Assembly (NCBI RefSeq): GCF_014207095.1
Contig: NZ_JACHBG010000028.1
Span: forward strand, 1-64,000
Direction: 5' to 3'
DNA length: 64,000 nucleotides
Source: Martinezella lusitana
GTDB taxonomy: Bacteria > Pseudomonadota > Alphaproteobacteria > Rhizobiales > Rhizobiaceae
Part shown: positions 1 to 9,086 of the stretch, piece after piece
Numbering within the stretch: the first letter of the stretch is position 1
How the letters are laid out: each line of letters begins with the position of its first letter
Notes under the pieces: model-generated
The model's input: the letters and a program-made list of their open reading frames with translations, nothing else
What the model was told of the DNA's origin: nothing
The model's database searches: none
Translations under genes and position numbers: made by a program

Positions 1-673
1 ACCCGATCGCATTCTTAAGATCGCTCCAGGCTGTCTGAAAATAAAATTCGTCAAGCAGAGGGTCAGCATTGTAGCCCATGAAGTGCTCGCGAAAGACAAA
101 CACATTGTCAGTGTGTAGCTCATCAATGACGTTTTGAAGATTACGGCCCTCCGATGTTCGCATGAAATCATGCCTGACCCGCGCCATTTCCCGCGAGAAA
201 TGGTGACTGACATCATCTTCTACAGCACCGTGATCGATAATGCCCGCCGGCAGAATGAAATTAAAGCGCCCTTCAGGATCGCGGGTGACCTGACAAAAGC
301 CCGCGAAAGCCGAGTCGGAAACTCGACGACCATGCTGGATAAAACCAAGATGACTGACCAGCGACAGAACCTCGCTATACAGCCGGCGCTGCCGCCTGAA
401 AGTGAGAGCTGGAACGGGATAGCCGCGGTGTATTTGCATTGAGAGCAAAACCAGACGCGCTACACCAAGCGAGATGAGGTAATACTGTTCTTCCTGTTCC
501 TCGGTCGGTTCTTGCTGCTGCCGGTAGTTCCATACGTACCAGTCAAGTTCATTGATGGCCGTCCGAAACGCGAGGCCGACGCGATCCAGCCGGATGTCGC
601 GATGAAGAGTCTCTTCCTCACTCGCCAGCTGATTCAGGAAGTCCCTGATAATGTCCCGCTCGTCAGGTGTCAT
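1..673 (-). CDS. Hypothetical protein, 3' part beyond left edge
   Basis: An open frame runs from ATG at 673 to the left edge with no stop, giving at least 224 residues. It follows the DUF6339-like gene by 35 bp on the same strand, so it is probably the distal gene of the same operon. The N-terminus is acidic and helical; residues about 40-55 are rich in Trp, Tyr and Gln, and the rest has mixed composition without a motif I recognise. No signal peptide or clear membrane segment is visible. Function is unknown. Its place beside a GHKL ATPase gene suggests a partner in the same, possibly defensive, complex; that is inference only. Confidence 0.7.
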   Translation of the reverse strand, partial: MTPDERDIIRDFLNQLASEEETLHRDIRLDRVGLAFRTAINELDWYVWNYRQQQEPTEEQEEQYYLISLGVARLVLLSMQIHRGYPVPALTFRRQRRLYSEVLSLVSHLGFIQHGRRVSDSAFAGFCQVTRDPEGRFNFILPAGIIDHGAVEDDVSHHFSREMARVRHDFMRTSEGRNLQNVIDELHTDNVFVFREHFMGYNADPLLDEFYFQTAWSDLKNAIG

Positions 674-708
674 TCAGGAGCCGCTGATCTTTTGCTTTTC
701 CCACTTGC

Positions 709-1467
709 TCAAGCGGCTACCGATGCTGCCCGTGGCTTGCGAGCTTTTGCGAACGCGACGCAGTGTTGCAGATGAAGATCAATGCCCGCATCATCCAGAG
801 CTTCGAACACAAAGCTACCGCTGCGTTTGTTGACCTCGACCATGAAATCAACAATTGCTTCATCGTCTATATTGAGCCAGGGCTCCTGGTCCAGCAAACG
901 CACGATCCCGCGTACGAGCGGCTCACGGAAGCCCGTATTGGCTCTCTCAATGATCTGCATCCGGTAGTTCGCCCGGGCCAGCAACCGACGCAACCCACGC
1001 TCAACGTTCCCCGGAGAAGCCAAGGCTGCAACGTGACCGTTCCACCAGAGCCGGCCAATCGCATTGTCGTCGCGGCAACCTGTGATGCCGTTGGCAAAAA
1101 AATGGATCCTGACCATGTTGGCGTCCTTGTCGTTGCCCTTTAGCCAGCGACCGCGCGCGAAATCAAGGCACTCAACGTGACATAAACGTGTCCAGAGCCT
1201 CTCTTCCCGGGCGAGCGCGGGCGTCATGCCGGAAAACCCATTCCAGACGAGGAGTGAATTCTGGATTTCAGCTTCGGGCGTTCCGGCAGGATCGAGCTTG
1301 GAAGCAATCCCGGGATCCCAGTCCGCAATCCGCGACTCGATCGCCCAGCCGTTTTCTCGAGCAAGATCGGAAAAATCACCAGTGCGATACCGATCGATGT
1401 TTTGCGTTATCGTCTCTGCAAGCCGATCGACAACCGGCTGCGACACAAGTTTGACGGCCTCAGTCAT
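709..1467 (-). CDS. DUF6339-like protein
   Basis: 252 residues. The central stretch with LWTRLCH, then FARGRW, then NAIGRLWW is the kind of Trp/Arg-rich core I associate with the DUF6339 family (recalled, not searched). The start at 1467 overlaps the end of the upstream gene (stop at 1460) by 8 bp, which indicates translational coupling in one minus-strand operon with the GHKL ATPase. The function of DUF6339 proteins is not established. Similar proteins occur near GHKL/MORC-like ATPases in putative restriction or defence loci, and the context here agrees. The family assignment is moderate; the gene call is firm. Confidence 0.65.
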   Translation of the reverse strand: MTEAVKLVSQPVVDRLAETITQNIDRYRTGDFSDLARENGWAIESRIADWDPGIASKLDPAGTPEAEIQNSLLVWNGFSGMTPALAREERLWTRLCHVECLDFARGRWLKGNDKDANMVRIHFFANGITGCRDDNAIGRLWWNGHVAALASPGNVERGLRRLLARANYRMQIIERANTGFREPLVRGIVRLLDQEPWLNIDDEAIVDFMVEVNKRSGSFVFEALDDAGIDLHLQHCVAFAKARKPRAASVAA

Positions 1468-2305
1468 TCACGAGATCCTCTTGTTCGATCAACCGGTTCA
1501 GGCCAGCGAAGGGCTTGCCAAGCAGTATCTGGGCGTCTGTAAGCAAATCCGGTGACTTCAGGTCGACATCAAGGAGTTCACTGCGCTTCCGGAAGGGTTC
1601 AAACCATCTGCAGTGTGAGTGCTGGTCGGGCCCTCCAGCTATTTGCTGGAGAACCTCCATGACGACCGGCACATACAGTGCATTCATCACCACTCCCCGC
1701 GTTGCCTCGTCCGTCTGTCTTAACCCCTGAACCAGAGAGAACGAAGTTTCCCCCATCATGATGTGAATCCTGTCTCCCGAGAGGTCGACTTCGAACTCTC
1801 CTTCGGGGACCTCCTTGGAAGCAAATATTTCGAAAATCGATTCAATCGAGGGTAAGGCGGGACGCAGCACGTCAACCCGGAGCTCGTCATCCAAGGCGAG
1901 TATTTGTCCGACCTCAACATCGATAGGGCCGCCGAACTCGGGATGGCCACCGTTTGGAGCATAGGCTGCAATAGGACGCAATGCCCAGACCATAGGCCGG
2001 ATCTGCACCCGGCCCAGCAAAGCACCCGGCGCAAACTGGTGTGATCCAGAGGGAAATCCGAAGCGCTGAAGGCGGCGAAAGCCTGTGGCAACGCAGGTGA
2101 TGAAACATCCAAACGAAGCGTCACCCTGCTCAATCAGCGCTACCAGGTCAGGTTGTTCCAGCGTTACCTTGCAATGAATATCGACCTGCTGCGCCGCCCC
2201 ATCCTCACGCAATGTGAGCTCTGCATGAAATGAAGCTCCAACAATATCACCCGACCAGGGCGCTAGCACGGGATGCGGATAGCTTGCGGTTTCCGAGATT
2301 TTCAT
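1460..2305 (-). CDS. Hypothetical protein of GHKL-ATPase operon
   Basis: 281 residues from ATG at 2305 (MKISETASYP...). A longer frame exists upstream, but its first 39 residues are Arg/Ser-rich and lie inside the preceding gene, so they are probably not coding. The chosen ATG sits 1 bp past the stop of the GHKL ATPase gene. The protein looks beta-rich in its first 200 residues and has no catalytic motif I can name. It overlaps the DUF6339-like gene downstream. Tight spacing with both neighbours suggests a stoichiometric partner. Function unknown. Confidence 0.75.
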   Translation of the reverse strand: MKISETASYPHPVLAPWSGDIVGASFHAELTLREDGAAQQVDIHCKVTLEQPDLVALIEQGDASFGCFITCVATGFRRLQRFGFPSGSHQFAPGALLGRVQIRPMVWALRPIAAYAPNGGHPEFGGPIDVEVGQILALDDELRVDVLRPALPSIESIFEIFASKEVPEGEFEVDLSGDRIHIMMGETSFSLVQGLRQTDEATRGVVMNALYVPVVMEVLQQIAGGPDQHSHCRWFEPFRKRSELLDVDLKSPDLLTDAQILLGKPFAGLNRLIEQEDLVND

Positions 2306-2306
2306 C

Positions 2307-4175
2307 CTACACGGGCTCCTTTTCTTCAGCCGCGGTGAATTTGACCGCACTGAGCTCAACTGGACCCGCAAACGGCTCGGTAAGCGTGATCTCAAGCTGC
2401 ACGCGCTGGCCGGCTCGAACACTCATTTGCATCCGCCCTTTGCTGACCGTTCCAGGAGAACTCGACTGCACGTCGAGACTGACATCATCAGTAAGGCCCG
2501 AAGCCTCGAGTGCGAGTTCGATGTTGCCAGATGCGGTCGGAGTGAACCAGACGCTACGGATTGTTGGATCGCCGGCTCTCGCCGTTGAACGTATGGCATC
2601 CAGAGGCACCGCAGCGCCGGTTCCCATCCTGCGTTGAGTTTTGCGGCTCTCTCCTGTCCTAGAACCGACCTGGCTGCGGCCAGTGCCGCCCCGCTTTTTG
2701 GCTTTTCCCTTCCCGGTCGCTCCCGTGGCCTGTCGACGTGTCCCCCGCCGCGGCTCTTGGTAGATGTAAGCGTCCGGATCTCGTTCTTCGTCTTCGCGGC
2801 CCTCATCGCGCGTCGTACCGGTATCCGCAAACATCGACGAGAGTTCATCGAGGCGGCTGTTTTGCACCTCATCGATCTTGGCTACCGAGCGGATGATCTT
2901 GCGTACCTCGCTGATAAGCTTCTTGATCTGCTCACGCGCGAGCGCTCGATCTTTCTCGTGAATAATCCGGTCCGGCTCAAACGCATCGTGAGCAGGATTC
3001 TCGAGTTGCTTTAGCAATGCGCTCGGAGCACGACCTTCATCTGTCAAAGCAGGTTCAAGTACGGCAATAAATTCTCTCGTGCCTGGAAATTGGCGCATCG
3101 GCTGCGAAAACTTCGCGAAATTGTCGGTGATGTAGATGCCGTTGCGTAACACGTGTACTTCGCGGGGAAGCTGTTCGCTGACGAGCAGGTGGAGCGTAAA
3201 GTTCCCGAGCCCCGAGATAGTGATGCCATGCCGGGTCGCAGCTTCTGACCTTATGCACAACAGAAGTCGGCGAGCACGATCCAGTTCGGCAAGCTGATCA
3301 TGTTCACGCGCGAGCGCCTCCAAACCTTCATTTTCCAGCACGGTATCCAGTGAAGTACTATTGATCACGGAGCCATCGACGACGAACTCGATTTGGCCGC
3401 GGTCAATTGCTACGAAGAAATTGGCAACAAGTGACAGCGTCATTCGGGATGCCCAATGATCACGCTCATCAAAGCCCATCGCATAAATCGAGGTACCGAT
3501 TTCTTCTCTGGCCATCCACTCCGGTACCGCGGCAGGATCTTCAATGGCCCTGAAACCTGAATCCCCCCAGTAACCCTCGGCTGAGCATTTTCGCTCTCCG
3601 TCATTGTGAGAGATCAGACGTAGCCTTCCCTGTGCGGCGAACTGGACAACATTGTCTGCATCTTCATAGCAGGTCGAATAGATGACCGTCTGGAGTTCGG
3701 ATATGGCAAAAGCCGCATTTTTACCGATACCAAATGAACCGGCGGACGTTTCATCGGGCTTGTTGGTGATGCCATCCCCTTTCACAAGGGCCGTGAATAC
3801 GGAACCGGGGTCATCGATAGGTCCCGTCAAGCCTGTGGTGTTTATGTCAGATATCCGCAGGATCTTGACCACCGGCGCCGATATGGCAGTAAGCGCGCGT
3901 TCAAGGTGAGCTTTCGTTTTTTCGTTCTGTGGCGCCTCGAGACAGCATTGAATGGAATGCTGGAGCTCATCTGCAAAAGGGATATCTTGCCGCTTAACCA
4001 GCAGCATGTCGAAGCTGACGCGGACAGGACCGGATCCTCGCATTGCGTCTCGGCTGTTCTGCCCGGTCTCTCGTGCACAGCTGGTATACGGCGATCCCTT
4101 GAATGTCTCAACACCGGGGTATCCGAGACCCTCAACCTTACTTGCCTCATTCGTCAGAAAGCGTATCCCCGCCAT
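2307..4175 (-). CDS. GHKL (HATPase_c) family ATPase, MORC/MutL-like
   Basis: 622 residues. The N-terminal GHKL ATP-binding fold shows the N-box ETGQNSRDA (about residues 36-44), a G1-type Asp in ISDINTTG (about 109-115) and the glycine-rich lid GSFGIGKNAA (about 147-156). The middle contains a second alpha/beta region. Residues about 470-530 are Arg/Gly/Lys-rich and disordered, followed by a beta domain. This layout is like bacterial GHKL ATPases of the MORC/MutL type found in restriction-like conflict loci, rather than sensor kinases: no dimerisation His region is seen. I chose ATG 4175 because AGGGAGGCAGGGG precedes it; the longer frame to 4238 would overlap the upstream gene. It heads the operon together with the small gene before it. 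Confidence 0.8.
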   Translation of the reverse strand: MAGIRFLTNEASKVEGLGYPGVETFKGSPYTSCARETGQNSRDAMRGSGPVRVSFDMLLVKRQDIPFADELQHSIQCCLEAPQNEKTKAHLERALTAISAPVVKILRISDINTTGLTGPIDDPGSVFTALVKGDGITNKPDETSAGSFGIGKNAAFAISELQTVIYSTCYEDADNVVQFAAQGRLRLISHNDGERKCSAEGYWGDSGFRAIEDPAAVPEWMAREEIGTSIYAMGFDERDHWASRMTLSLVANFFVAIDRGQIEFVVDGSVINSTSLDTVLENEGLEALAREHDQLAELDRARRLLLCIRSEAATRHGITISGLGNFTLHLLVSEQLPREVHVLRNGIYITDNFAKFSQPMRQFPGTREFIAVLEPALTDEGRAPSALLKQLENPAHDAFEPDRIIHEKDRALAREQIKKLISEVRKIIRSVAKIDEVQNSRLDELSSMFADTGTTRDEGREDEERDPDAYIYQEPRRGTRRQATGATGKGKAKKRGGTGRSQVGSRTGESRKTQRRMGTGAAVPLDAIRSTARAGDPTIRSVWFTPTASGNIELALEASGLTDDVSLDVQSSSPGTVSKGRMQMSVRAGQRVQLEITLTEPFAGPVELSAVKFTAAEEKEPV

Positions 4176-4200
4176 CCCCTGCCTCCCTGCCTTACCGCAT

Positions 4201-4422
4201 TTAAAGTTTGAATTCTCCACTCCCTGCATCACCGTCACGCGCGAACCGCGCTTTCGCGACTTCCGTCGCCTTCTGGATGGCGGAAAACATTTTACGGATG
4301 TCAGCTTCGGTGAATTCGTAAGCGGATGTGTTTGAAAGATTTCCGATAAGTTGAAGATCCTTTATCGCGCGGTTGACCCTCGCTTCGGCAAGTTCCACAA
4401 ACTTTTCTCTTTTCTTACTCAT
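4201..4422 (-). CDS. Small conserved-looking protein, first gene of GHKL operon
   Basis: 73 residues from ATG 4422; a GTG at 4431 would add three residues. It is highly charged and helical (MSKKREKFVELAEARV...), with a central NLSNTSAYEFT segment. No enzyme motif is present. It lies 25 bp upstream of the GHKL ATPase gene. The A/T-rich 4430-4500 stretch upstream probably holds the operon promoter. I recall similar small proteins beside DUF6339 and GHKL genes, but cannot check this here. Function unknown. Confidence 0.65.
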   Translation of the reverse strand: MSKKREKFVELAEARVNRAIKDLQLIGNLSNTSAYEFTEADIRKMFSAIQKATEVAKARFARDGDAGSGEFKL

Positions 4423-4657
4423 GCACACCACCAGAAATTCCTATTGTGCAAATATTTGCTGTCAGCACGCATATGTCAATAATATTGCGGAAATATTTCA
4501 AAAGAGAGGAATGCGTTTTCACCGATTAGCGCCGAACGCCTCATCTCCTCGCGAGCAGCACCGGAGGCCGGTAGAGCTGGTCGAGACTAAGGATTACATG
4601 ATCGAGATGGCAAATGACCGTTCCGCGGCCGCCTTGCGATCATCAAATTCCATGCGG

Positions 4658-6766
4658 TTAAGTCAGGATAACCGGGCACCCCCAGGACAGCACATTTCCC
4701 AACACCTCGGCTGCCCGCCGCCCACTAAGCCGTTGAATAGCTTGAAGCTCCGGTGAAATTCCCTGTAACAAATCCATCAACTCACCCTGATCGCGCATCA
4801 TGAGCGAGGCTTCTTTCAAGGCAATAGCCGGTGGCAGGCGGGTCAGCGCCATGGCCAGACTGCTACCGAAGGCCAAGGCAGCATAATAGTCGATCGGCCA
4901 CAGATGGCCGATAACCTGTTGCGACGGAGAGACGAGTTCTTGAGCGAGGCCCGACCGAGCCATCCCGTTAAACGTCTGCGCCGTCGCACTCGAACAAATG
5001 TTCAAGACGAGCAGCCGGCGCCCTGTGCTAGGCACGTTAAATTCTGCAATATCGGCAAGCGACGCCATAGTGCCATCTTCCATCACGACACCGGTCTGGC
5101 TCGCGTCGTCCGATGTTTGTTCGCCATGCCCGATGACCCAAAGTACGTCGGCGTCGGAATCCTCGTAAAATTGACGAAACGCTCTCAGATCGAGCTCTCC
5201 TGACGCCACCTTCGCACGCCAGCCAGCAGTAGAGGCCACGTGCATCAGAACTTCTACCTCGGCCTCAGTGGTATGCGTTGACCCGGGCCAAATCGAAAGT
5301 ACCCTGATAGGCCTATGGTCGTTGGATATGGTTAGAGAGGTTTCCAAGGGGGCGATCCAGCCAAGGCGGTCCAGGATCATGGCTTGCAACGGGTCACGGT
5401 GGGCTGGCATTACCACGACAGATCGCGGGACCCAGCCACGCGGCAGCCTATCGGCCAATTCCGACAGCCTGTAGTGATCACCCATCGCCGCCCAGATCTC
5501 AGCGCCGAATTCGAAGGCCGGGGTAGTCTTCAGCCTTTCGTCAACTCTAATTTGCCGGTCCCCTTGCGGTCCGCGGAAATACTCATTGAGCGCATTTGAG
5601 TTTGCGATGAGAGCCTTTTCAAGAGATTCGGCCGCGCTATTGGAAACAAAATGACGATCATCGGGCCAAACATAAGCAACCCCATCCCCATGGTTGGGAC
5701 ATACGAAAAGGACATCGGCATCAGCGGGGGGTGAGTCGGGCTCCGCGTACCAGGCATGCAGAACCGACATCAGGTCTTCGGTCGAACCGAACTTGCATAG
5801 GGCATAGATAATCGGATGCAGCAGTAGGATACGCGAATCTAGAGAGACCCGTGCAACTTGCCGCGAAACGCCGGAGCGGTAGAGCTTTGAGAGAGCTTGA
5901 ATCTCCGACAAGATTTCTGCCCGCGCTGCAAGCCACGCTTCCTGGTCTATCAGGGTGACCCCAAGAAGCTGCAGCGCTTCGTGCTCCTTCAACTCTGATC
6001 TTAGATCTGAAAGTGTGCGGCGTGCCCAATCGAGCGGGCGGGTATCGGTATAGAAACCAGCGTGGGTCGACATAGCGATCTGGATTTGAGCTCTATCCCG
6101 CGCGGGTGTGTCCGGATCCTCTAGAAGCTGCAACAACACTTTGACCGGCAACTGCGTGGCCTCCAGCTTTCTCGCAGCCGAATAGGTGGCGACGGCCGTC
6201 AGCGCCATCGTTCCTTTGCCAAAACCGGCTTGTAGACCGATCGCAACCGCAGCCTCGAAGAACATCCTGCAGTGGTCATCAAGACCACCAAACTTGTGCG
6301 CGACAATGTATGCCGCCCAGACCCAATCAACTGCCACTTCGAGCGCGAGCTCGTTCATCGTTCCTGTGGCACCTTCATAGGGCGGAAGCGCGTACATCGC
6401 ATAATTTTCAGTCCGACCGAAGACGTGCTCTCGAGAAATCGACCAGAGCAGCCAGTCGTAACATGTCCGCATACGCCCCAGTGTCATCGTCCGACAAATC
6501 TGCACTTGAGAGGTGACAAAGCGAAAGCCGTCAACCATAGCGGCGACCGATCGGTCAGTCTGACGCGCCGTCTGCACCTCTATGTCCGCTCGAAGAGCAA
6601 CACAAAATGCATCCAGCTGGTCGTCATTCTCTTGAAGCTTGATCTGCAAGCTCAAGACGGCGTCAGCAAAAGCCGCTCCCTTTTCAATCCAGTCGAACGG
6701 CAATTGCCAGGGCAAGAGGTCTGGAAACGCGTTGGCGGATGTTGGGAAATGGTCTGCTAAAGTCAT
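4658..6766 (-). CDS. CHAT domain (caspase-like) protease
   Basis: 702 residues from ATG 6766, which has AGGTGG about 11 bp upstream; a longer frame to 6928 runs into the preceding gene and looks non-coding. The C-terminal 170 residues form a CHAT domain: the catalytic His is in WVIGHGEQ (His547) and the Cys in LNICSSA (Cys591), then QQVIGHLWPI and a long helix as in family members. The first 400 residues are helical and TPR-like. CHAT proteases act as effectors in several prokaryotic immunity systems, usually released by a sensor. Here the gene is last in an XRE/ImmA-led operon, so target and trigger probably depend on those partners. The domain call is strong; the role is inferred. Confidence 0.85.
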   Translation of the reverse strand: MTLADHFPTSANAFPDLLPWQLPFDWIEKGAAFADAVLSLQIKLQENDDQLDAFCVALRADIEVQTARQTDRSVAAMVDGFRFVTSQVQICRTMTLGRMRTCYDWLLWSISREHVFGRTENYAMYALPPYEGATGTMNELALEVAVDWVWAAYIVAHKFGGLDDHCRMFFEAAVAIGLQAGFGKGTMALTAVATYSAARKLEATQLPVKVLLQLLEDPDTPARDRAQIQIAMSTHAGFYTDTRPLDWARRTLSDLRSELKEHEALQLLGVTLIDQEAWLAARAEILSEIQALSKLYRSGVSRQVARVSLDSRILLLHPIIYALCKFGSTEDLMSVLHAWYAEPDSPPADADVLFVCPNHGDGVAYVWPDDRHFVSNSAAESLEKALIANSNALNEYFRGPQGDRQIRVDERLKTTPAFEFGAEIWAAMGDHYRLSELADRLPRGWVPRSVVVMPAHRDPLQAMILDRLGWIAPLETSLTISNDHRPIRVLSIWPGSTHTTEAEVEVLMHVASTAGWRAKVASGELDLRAFRQFYEDSDADVLWVIGHGEQTSDDASQTGVVMEDGTMASLADIAEFNVPSTGRRLLVLNICSSATAQTFNGMARSGLAQELVSPSQQVIGHLWPIDYYAALAFGSSLAMALTRLPPAIALKEASLMMRDQGELMDLLQGISPELQAIQRLSGRRAAEVLGNVLSWGCPVILT

Positions 6767-6821
6767 GGTTTTCGCACCACCTGTACGATCGAAGGGCTTT
6801 CGGCCAAGAGACATCTTCGCA

Positions 6822-7529
6822 TCAGGGACGGAACATGCAGATTCGAAAGTTGAGGACGCTCGTGTCAACAACCCCGACATCCTCGAAGTGCTCCTTGAAC
6901 CCTTCGCCCTCCAGCGAGTAAATTTCAAGGTAGGGCTCTATGACAGCAATCGCAGCTTTTGCTGCGTTGACGATAAGCGGCAGCACATCAAAGAAAACAG
7001 GAGCAGTCGAAGTCTGCGCAGCGATATGGGAAGCGATGGAACCGGCGCCAAGATAGGCCCGCATCGCGTCCACCTTGGCAGCGCTCAAGCGCGTTATGTC
7101 AAATGGCATATCGAGAAGGTCACTGATGTCCGACCATGAGAGGGCCTGGACAAACAGTGACCGCTCACTGTCACCCTCGCCATAGGTTACAAGGTCGTAC
7201 GCTTTAGACAGATGCGCGCGACCGGCTCTAGTGAAGTACCCCTCCAAACTTCGAATTCTATGTGCGTGATTGTGGTGGCGAGCGTTGCGTATTGCAAGGA
7301 GCGTCGCGGTAGCCGGCTCCCGGTTCCACGAAAACGAAATTCGCGGGTCATCGTTCGCAGCGTCGTAAATGCTATGAAAGCTATTGAGAATGGACGATAA
7401 TCCCTGATCGAGATTGCCTGCTGCTTCCTGCGGATCAACCTTCAGAAGTTCAGGAGCGCGGATGAGGTGCTCGGTGTTGACCCGCAGTGCGTGCGCAAAA
7501 CTGTCGAACGCTTCACTGATAGACTTCAT
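6822..7529 (-). CDS. Hypothetical protein between ImmA and CHAT genes
   Basis: 235 residues, soluble, largely helical. It has no Cys-His or Walker motif. The segment AIRNARHHNHAHRIRSLEGYF (about residues 79-99) is His/Arg-rich and recalls HEPN- or Abi-like RNase surfaces, but I cannot fix a catalytic R-x4-6-H with confidence. It lies 16 bp downstream of immA and 55 bp upstream of the CHAT gene start, so it is part of the operon. It could be the sensor or adaptor for the CHAT protease. Function unknown. Confidence 0.7.
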   Translation of the reverse strand: MKSISEAFDSFAHALRVNTEHLIRAPELLKVDPQEAAGNLDQGLSSILNSFHSIYDAANDDPRISFSWNREPATATLLAIRNARHHNHAHRIRSLEGYFTRAGRAHLSKAYDLVTYGEGDSERSLFVQALSWSDISDLLDMPFDITRLSAAKVDAMRAYLGAGSIASHIAAQTSTAPVFFDVLPLIVNAAKAAIAVIEPYLEIYSLEGEGFKEHFEDVGVVDTSVLNFRICMFRP

Positions 7530-7545
7530 TGTCCCACCGCCACAT

Positions 7546-8508
7546 CTATTTTGCGAACCGCGCCGCTTGCGTACGGCTAGGCTTGCTGACGAAGGACGGC
7601 ATTAAAATGGACCTTTTCAGGCCAGCCTTCGCATGAATGAGAATGAAAGTATTGAACGGCGTGCCGAAACCTTCCGCTACAAACTCCACCACGTCCCCAT
7701 TCTTGTCCTCGAGAGGCAAAGTGCCCGGTCGGGACATTCTCTTTCCCCCGAGCGGAATGAACAGCGCAAGCGGACTCAACCGGTCGATGTATTCGGGCAG
7801 CTTCAGATCACCGAAATGCCCTTGAAAGAGTGGCGACAGCTCGACCCGACGAAGCTCGGAGCGCATGCCCAATACCGGGCATATATCTGCCGGATTGAGA
7901 ACGATCACCGCACAGGCGCGTTCACTTCGCCGGACGTATTCTCGCATCGACGCATAGGCAGACGCACCGAATTTTTTGCTCAAGGCGAGGGGAACTTTGA
8001 TGCCGAACGAGCTGTCAGCGGCCATTTCCGCAAAGCGACGATCTTGAAACAACACGACGGTCGCGAAGATGTTAGCCTCGCGCTCGAACTGGTCAGAAGC
8101 TTCCGGCGACAGCGATTTGTCGCAGTCCTGGATCCATCGGAACAGACCAGTCTGGTGAGGGATATGTTTGTGGCCCGCCTCGTGGAGTTTCAGGAAATTC
8201 TGCTTCGATTCGTTGACCGTAGTATCGATGTGAATGAGGTCGTCATGCACATCGAAAATGCCCATGACTTTGTCGATTGCCGATTTCACGAGCTTTGCCG
8301 CCCGCTCACCAAATTCGCGGGCGTGCCGCAGAAGCGAACGCGGATCAAATGCACTCATTGGCGCGACGCGCAGCTTTGCTGCGCTAAGCAGGTCAGGGAC
8401 CGGCGTAGGTAGCCGGTCCCATGCGCTTGCCTTGTTCAACAGATCGGTCGCCGCGCGATGTATTGCTGCATACTCGCCCGGGGTGAGCGAACTGTCGTCT
8501 GGTTTCAA
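7546..8508 (-). CDS. ImmA/IrrE family metallo-endopeptidase
   Basis: 320 residues. The zinc site is clear: HEAGH (His109, Glu110, His113) followed by FEREANIFA, whose Glu is the usual third ligand region. This is the layout of ImmA/IrrE peptidases, which cleave or inactivate a partner XRE-type repressor on stress or phage signals. The gene is 4 bp downstream of the XRE regulator gene, the standard pairing. The C-terminal 150 residues are extra to the minimal domain and may sense a ligand. Inferred role: derepression of the divergent promoters at 8.9 kb by acting on the XRE protein. Confidence 0.88.
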   Translation of the reverse strand: MKPDDSSLTPGEYAAIHRAATDLLNKASAWDRLPTPVPDLLSAAKLRVAPMSAFDPRSLLRHAREFGERAAKLVKSAIDKVMGIFDVHDDLIHIDTTVNESKQNFLKLHEAGHKHIPHQTGLFRWIQDCDKSLSPEASDQFEREANIFATVVLFQDRRFAEMAADSSFGIKVPLALSKKFGASAYASMREYVRRSERACAVIVLNPADICPVLGMRSELRRVELSPLFQGHFGDLKLPEYIDRLSPLALFIPLGGKRMSRPGTLPLEDKNGDVVEFVAEGFGTPFNTFILIHAKAGLKRSILMPSFVSKPSRTQAARFAK

Positions 8509-8512
8509 CTGG

Positions 8513-8857
8513 TCAATCCTTCTTTGAACGCAGATACCCGAGGTATTTCAGCAGCTCAGCCTCCTCGTTCTGCGTCAAGTTCAATTCAGAAAATGTCGCT
8601 GCCCTCCCATGGCGCTCAACATCTGTACGCGTCGTTGTAATGTAACCTGCTAACTCCATCAGTTTGTCGTAGTCCACGCCATACAGGTTCGCGAGGGCAT
8701 AAAGGATGTTTGGGGACGGCTTCTGAATTTTTCCGTTCTCAATCTGACTTAGATAAGCGTTTGAGACTTCTTTGTTGGTCGCCTCTTCGACTCCGCGAAG
8801 AGTAAGCTTTCTATCGGTGCGGATTGACCCGAGATATTCTCCAAGGGTGACTTTCAC
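8513..8857 (-). CDS. XRE-family transcriptional regulator
   Basis: 114 residues. The N-terminal 65 residues are a Cro/CI-type helix-turn-helix (LGEYLGSIR...LTLRGVEEAT...VSNAYLSQIENGKIQKPS). The C-terminal tail is helical and charged and may contact the ImmA peptidase encoded just downstream. The gene is transcribed away from the ubiquitin-like operon, and the 230-bp gap between them carries several inverted half-sites. It probably represses itself, the immA-CHAT genes and perhaps the divergent operon. Confidence 0.9.
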   Translation of the reverse strand: MKVTLGEYLGSIRTDRKLTLRGVEEATNKEVSNAYLSQIENGKIQKPSPNILYALANLYGVDYDKLMELAGYITTTRTDVERHGRAATFSELNLTQNEEAELLKYLGYLRSKKD

Positions 8858-8934
8858 GACTCTCCTCTTTCGATGACAGCGCTTCGGGCGCCAGCACTGT
8901 CAGTGGATTTCGCGGCGCAAAGCATTCTACCCGC

Positions 8935-9019
8935 CATGCTTGATAAGTCAAGCATGCGTCTCAGATGCTATTTTTATCAAGCATGCTATTTTGATGCTTG
9001 ACAAACTTAGCACGCTTGA
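8935..9019. promoter_or_regulatory. Operator cluster, TCAAGCATG inverted repeats
   Basis: Two perfect inverted repeats of one half-site lie between the divergent XRE gene and the ubiquitin-like operon. CATGCTTGA-4 nt-TCAAGCATG spans 8935-8956, and TCAAGCAT-9 nt-ATGCTTGA spans 8977-9001. A fifth half-site, CACGCTTGA, is at 9011-9019. A TTGACA hexamer at 8998-9003 overlaps the second repeat. The array is the natural operator for the XRE protein and is placed to control both directions. Binding is inferred. Confidence 0.75.
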
Positions 9020-9086
9020 ATGATGATGCACTCACTGACCGACCGCGGTGGGATGGTCAGCCAAACCGCAAACCCACGAGGGTAAA

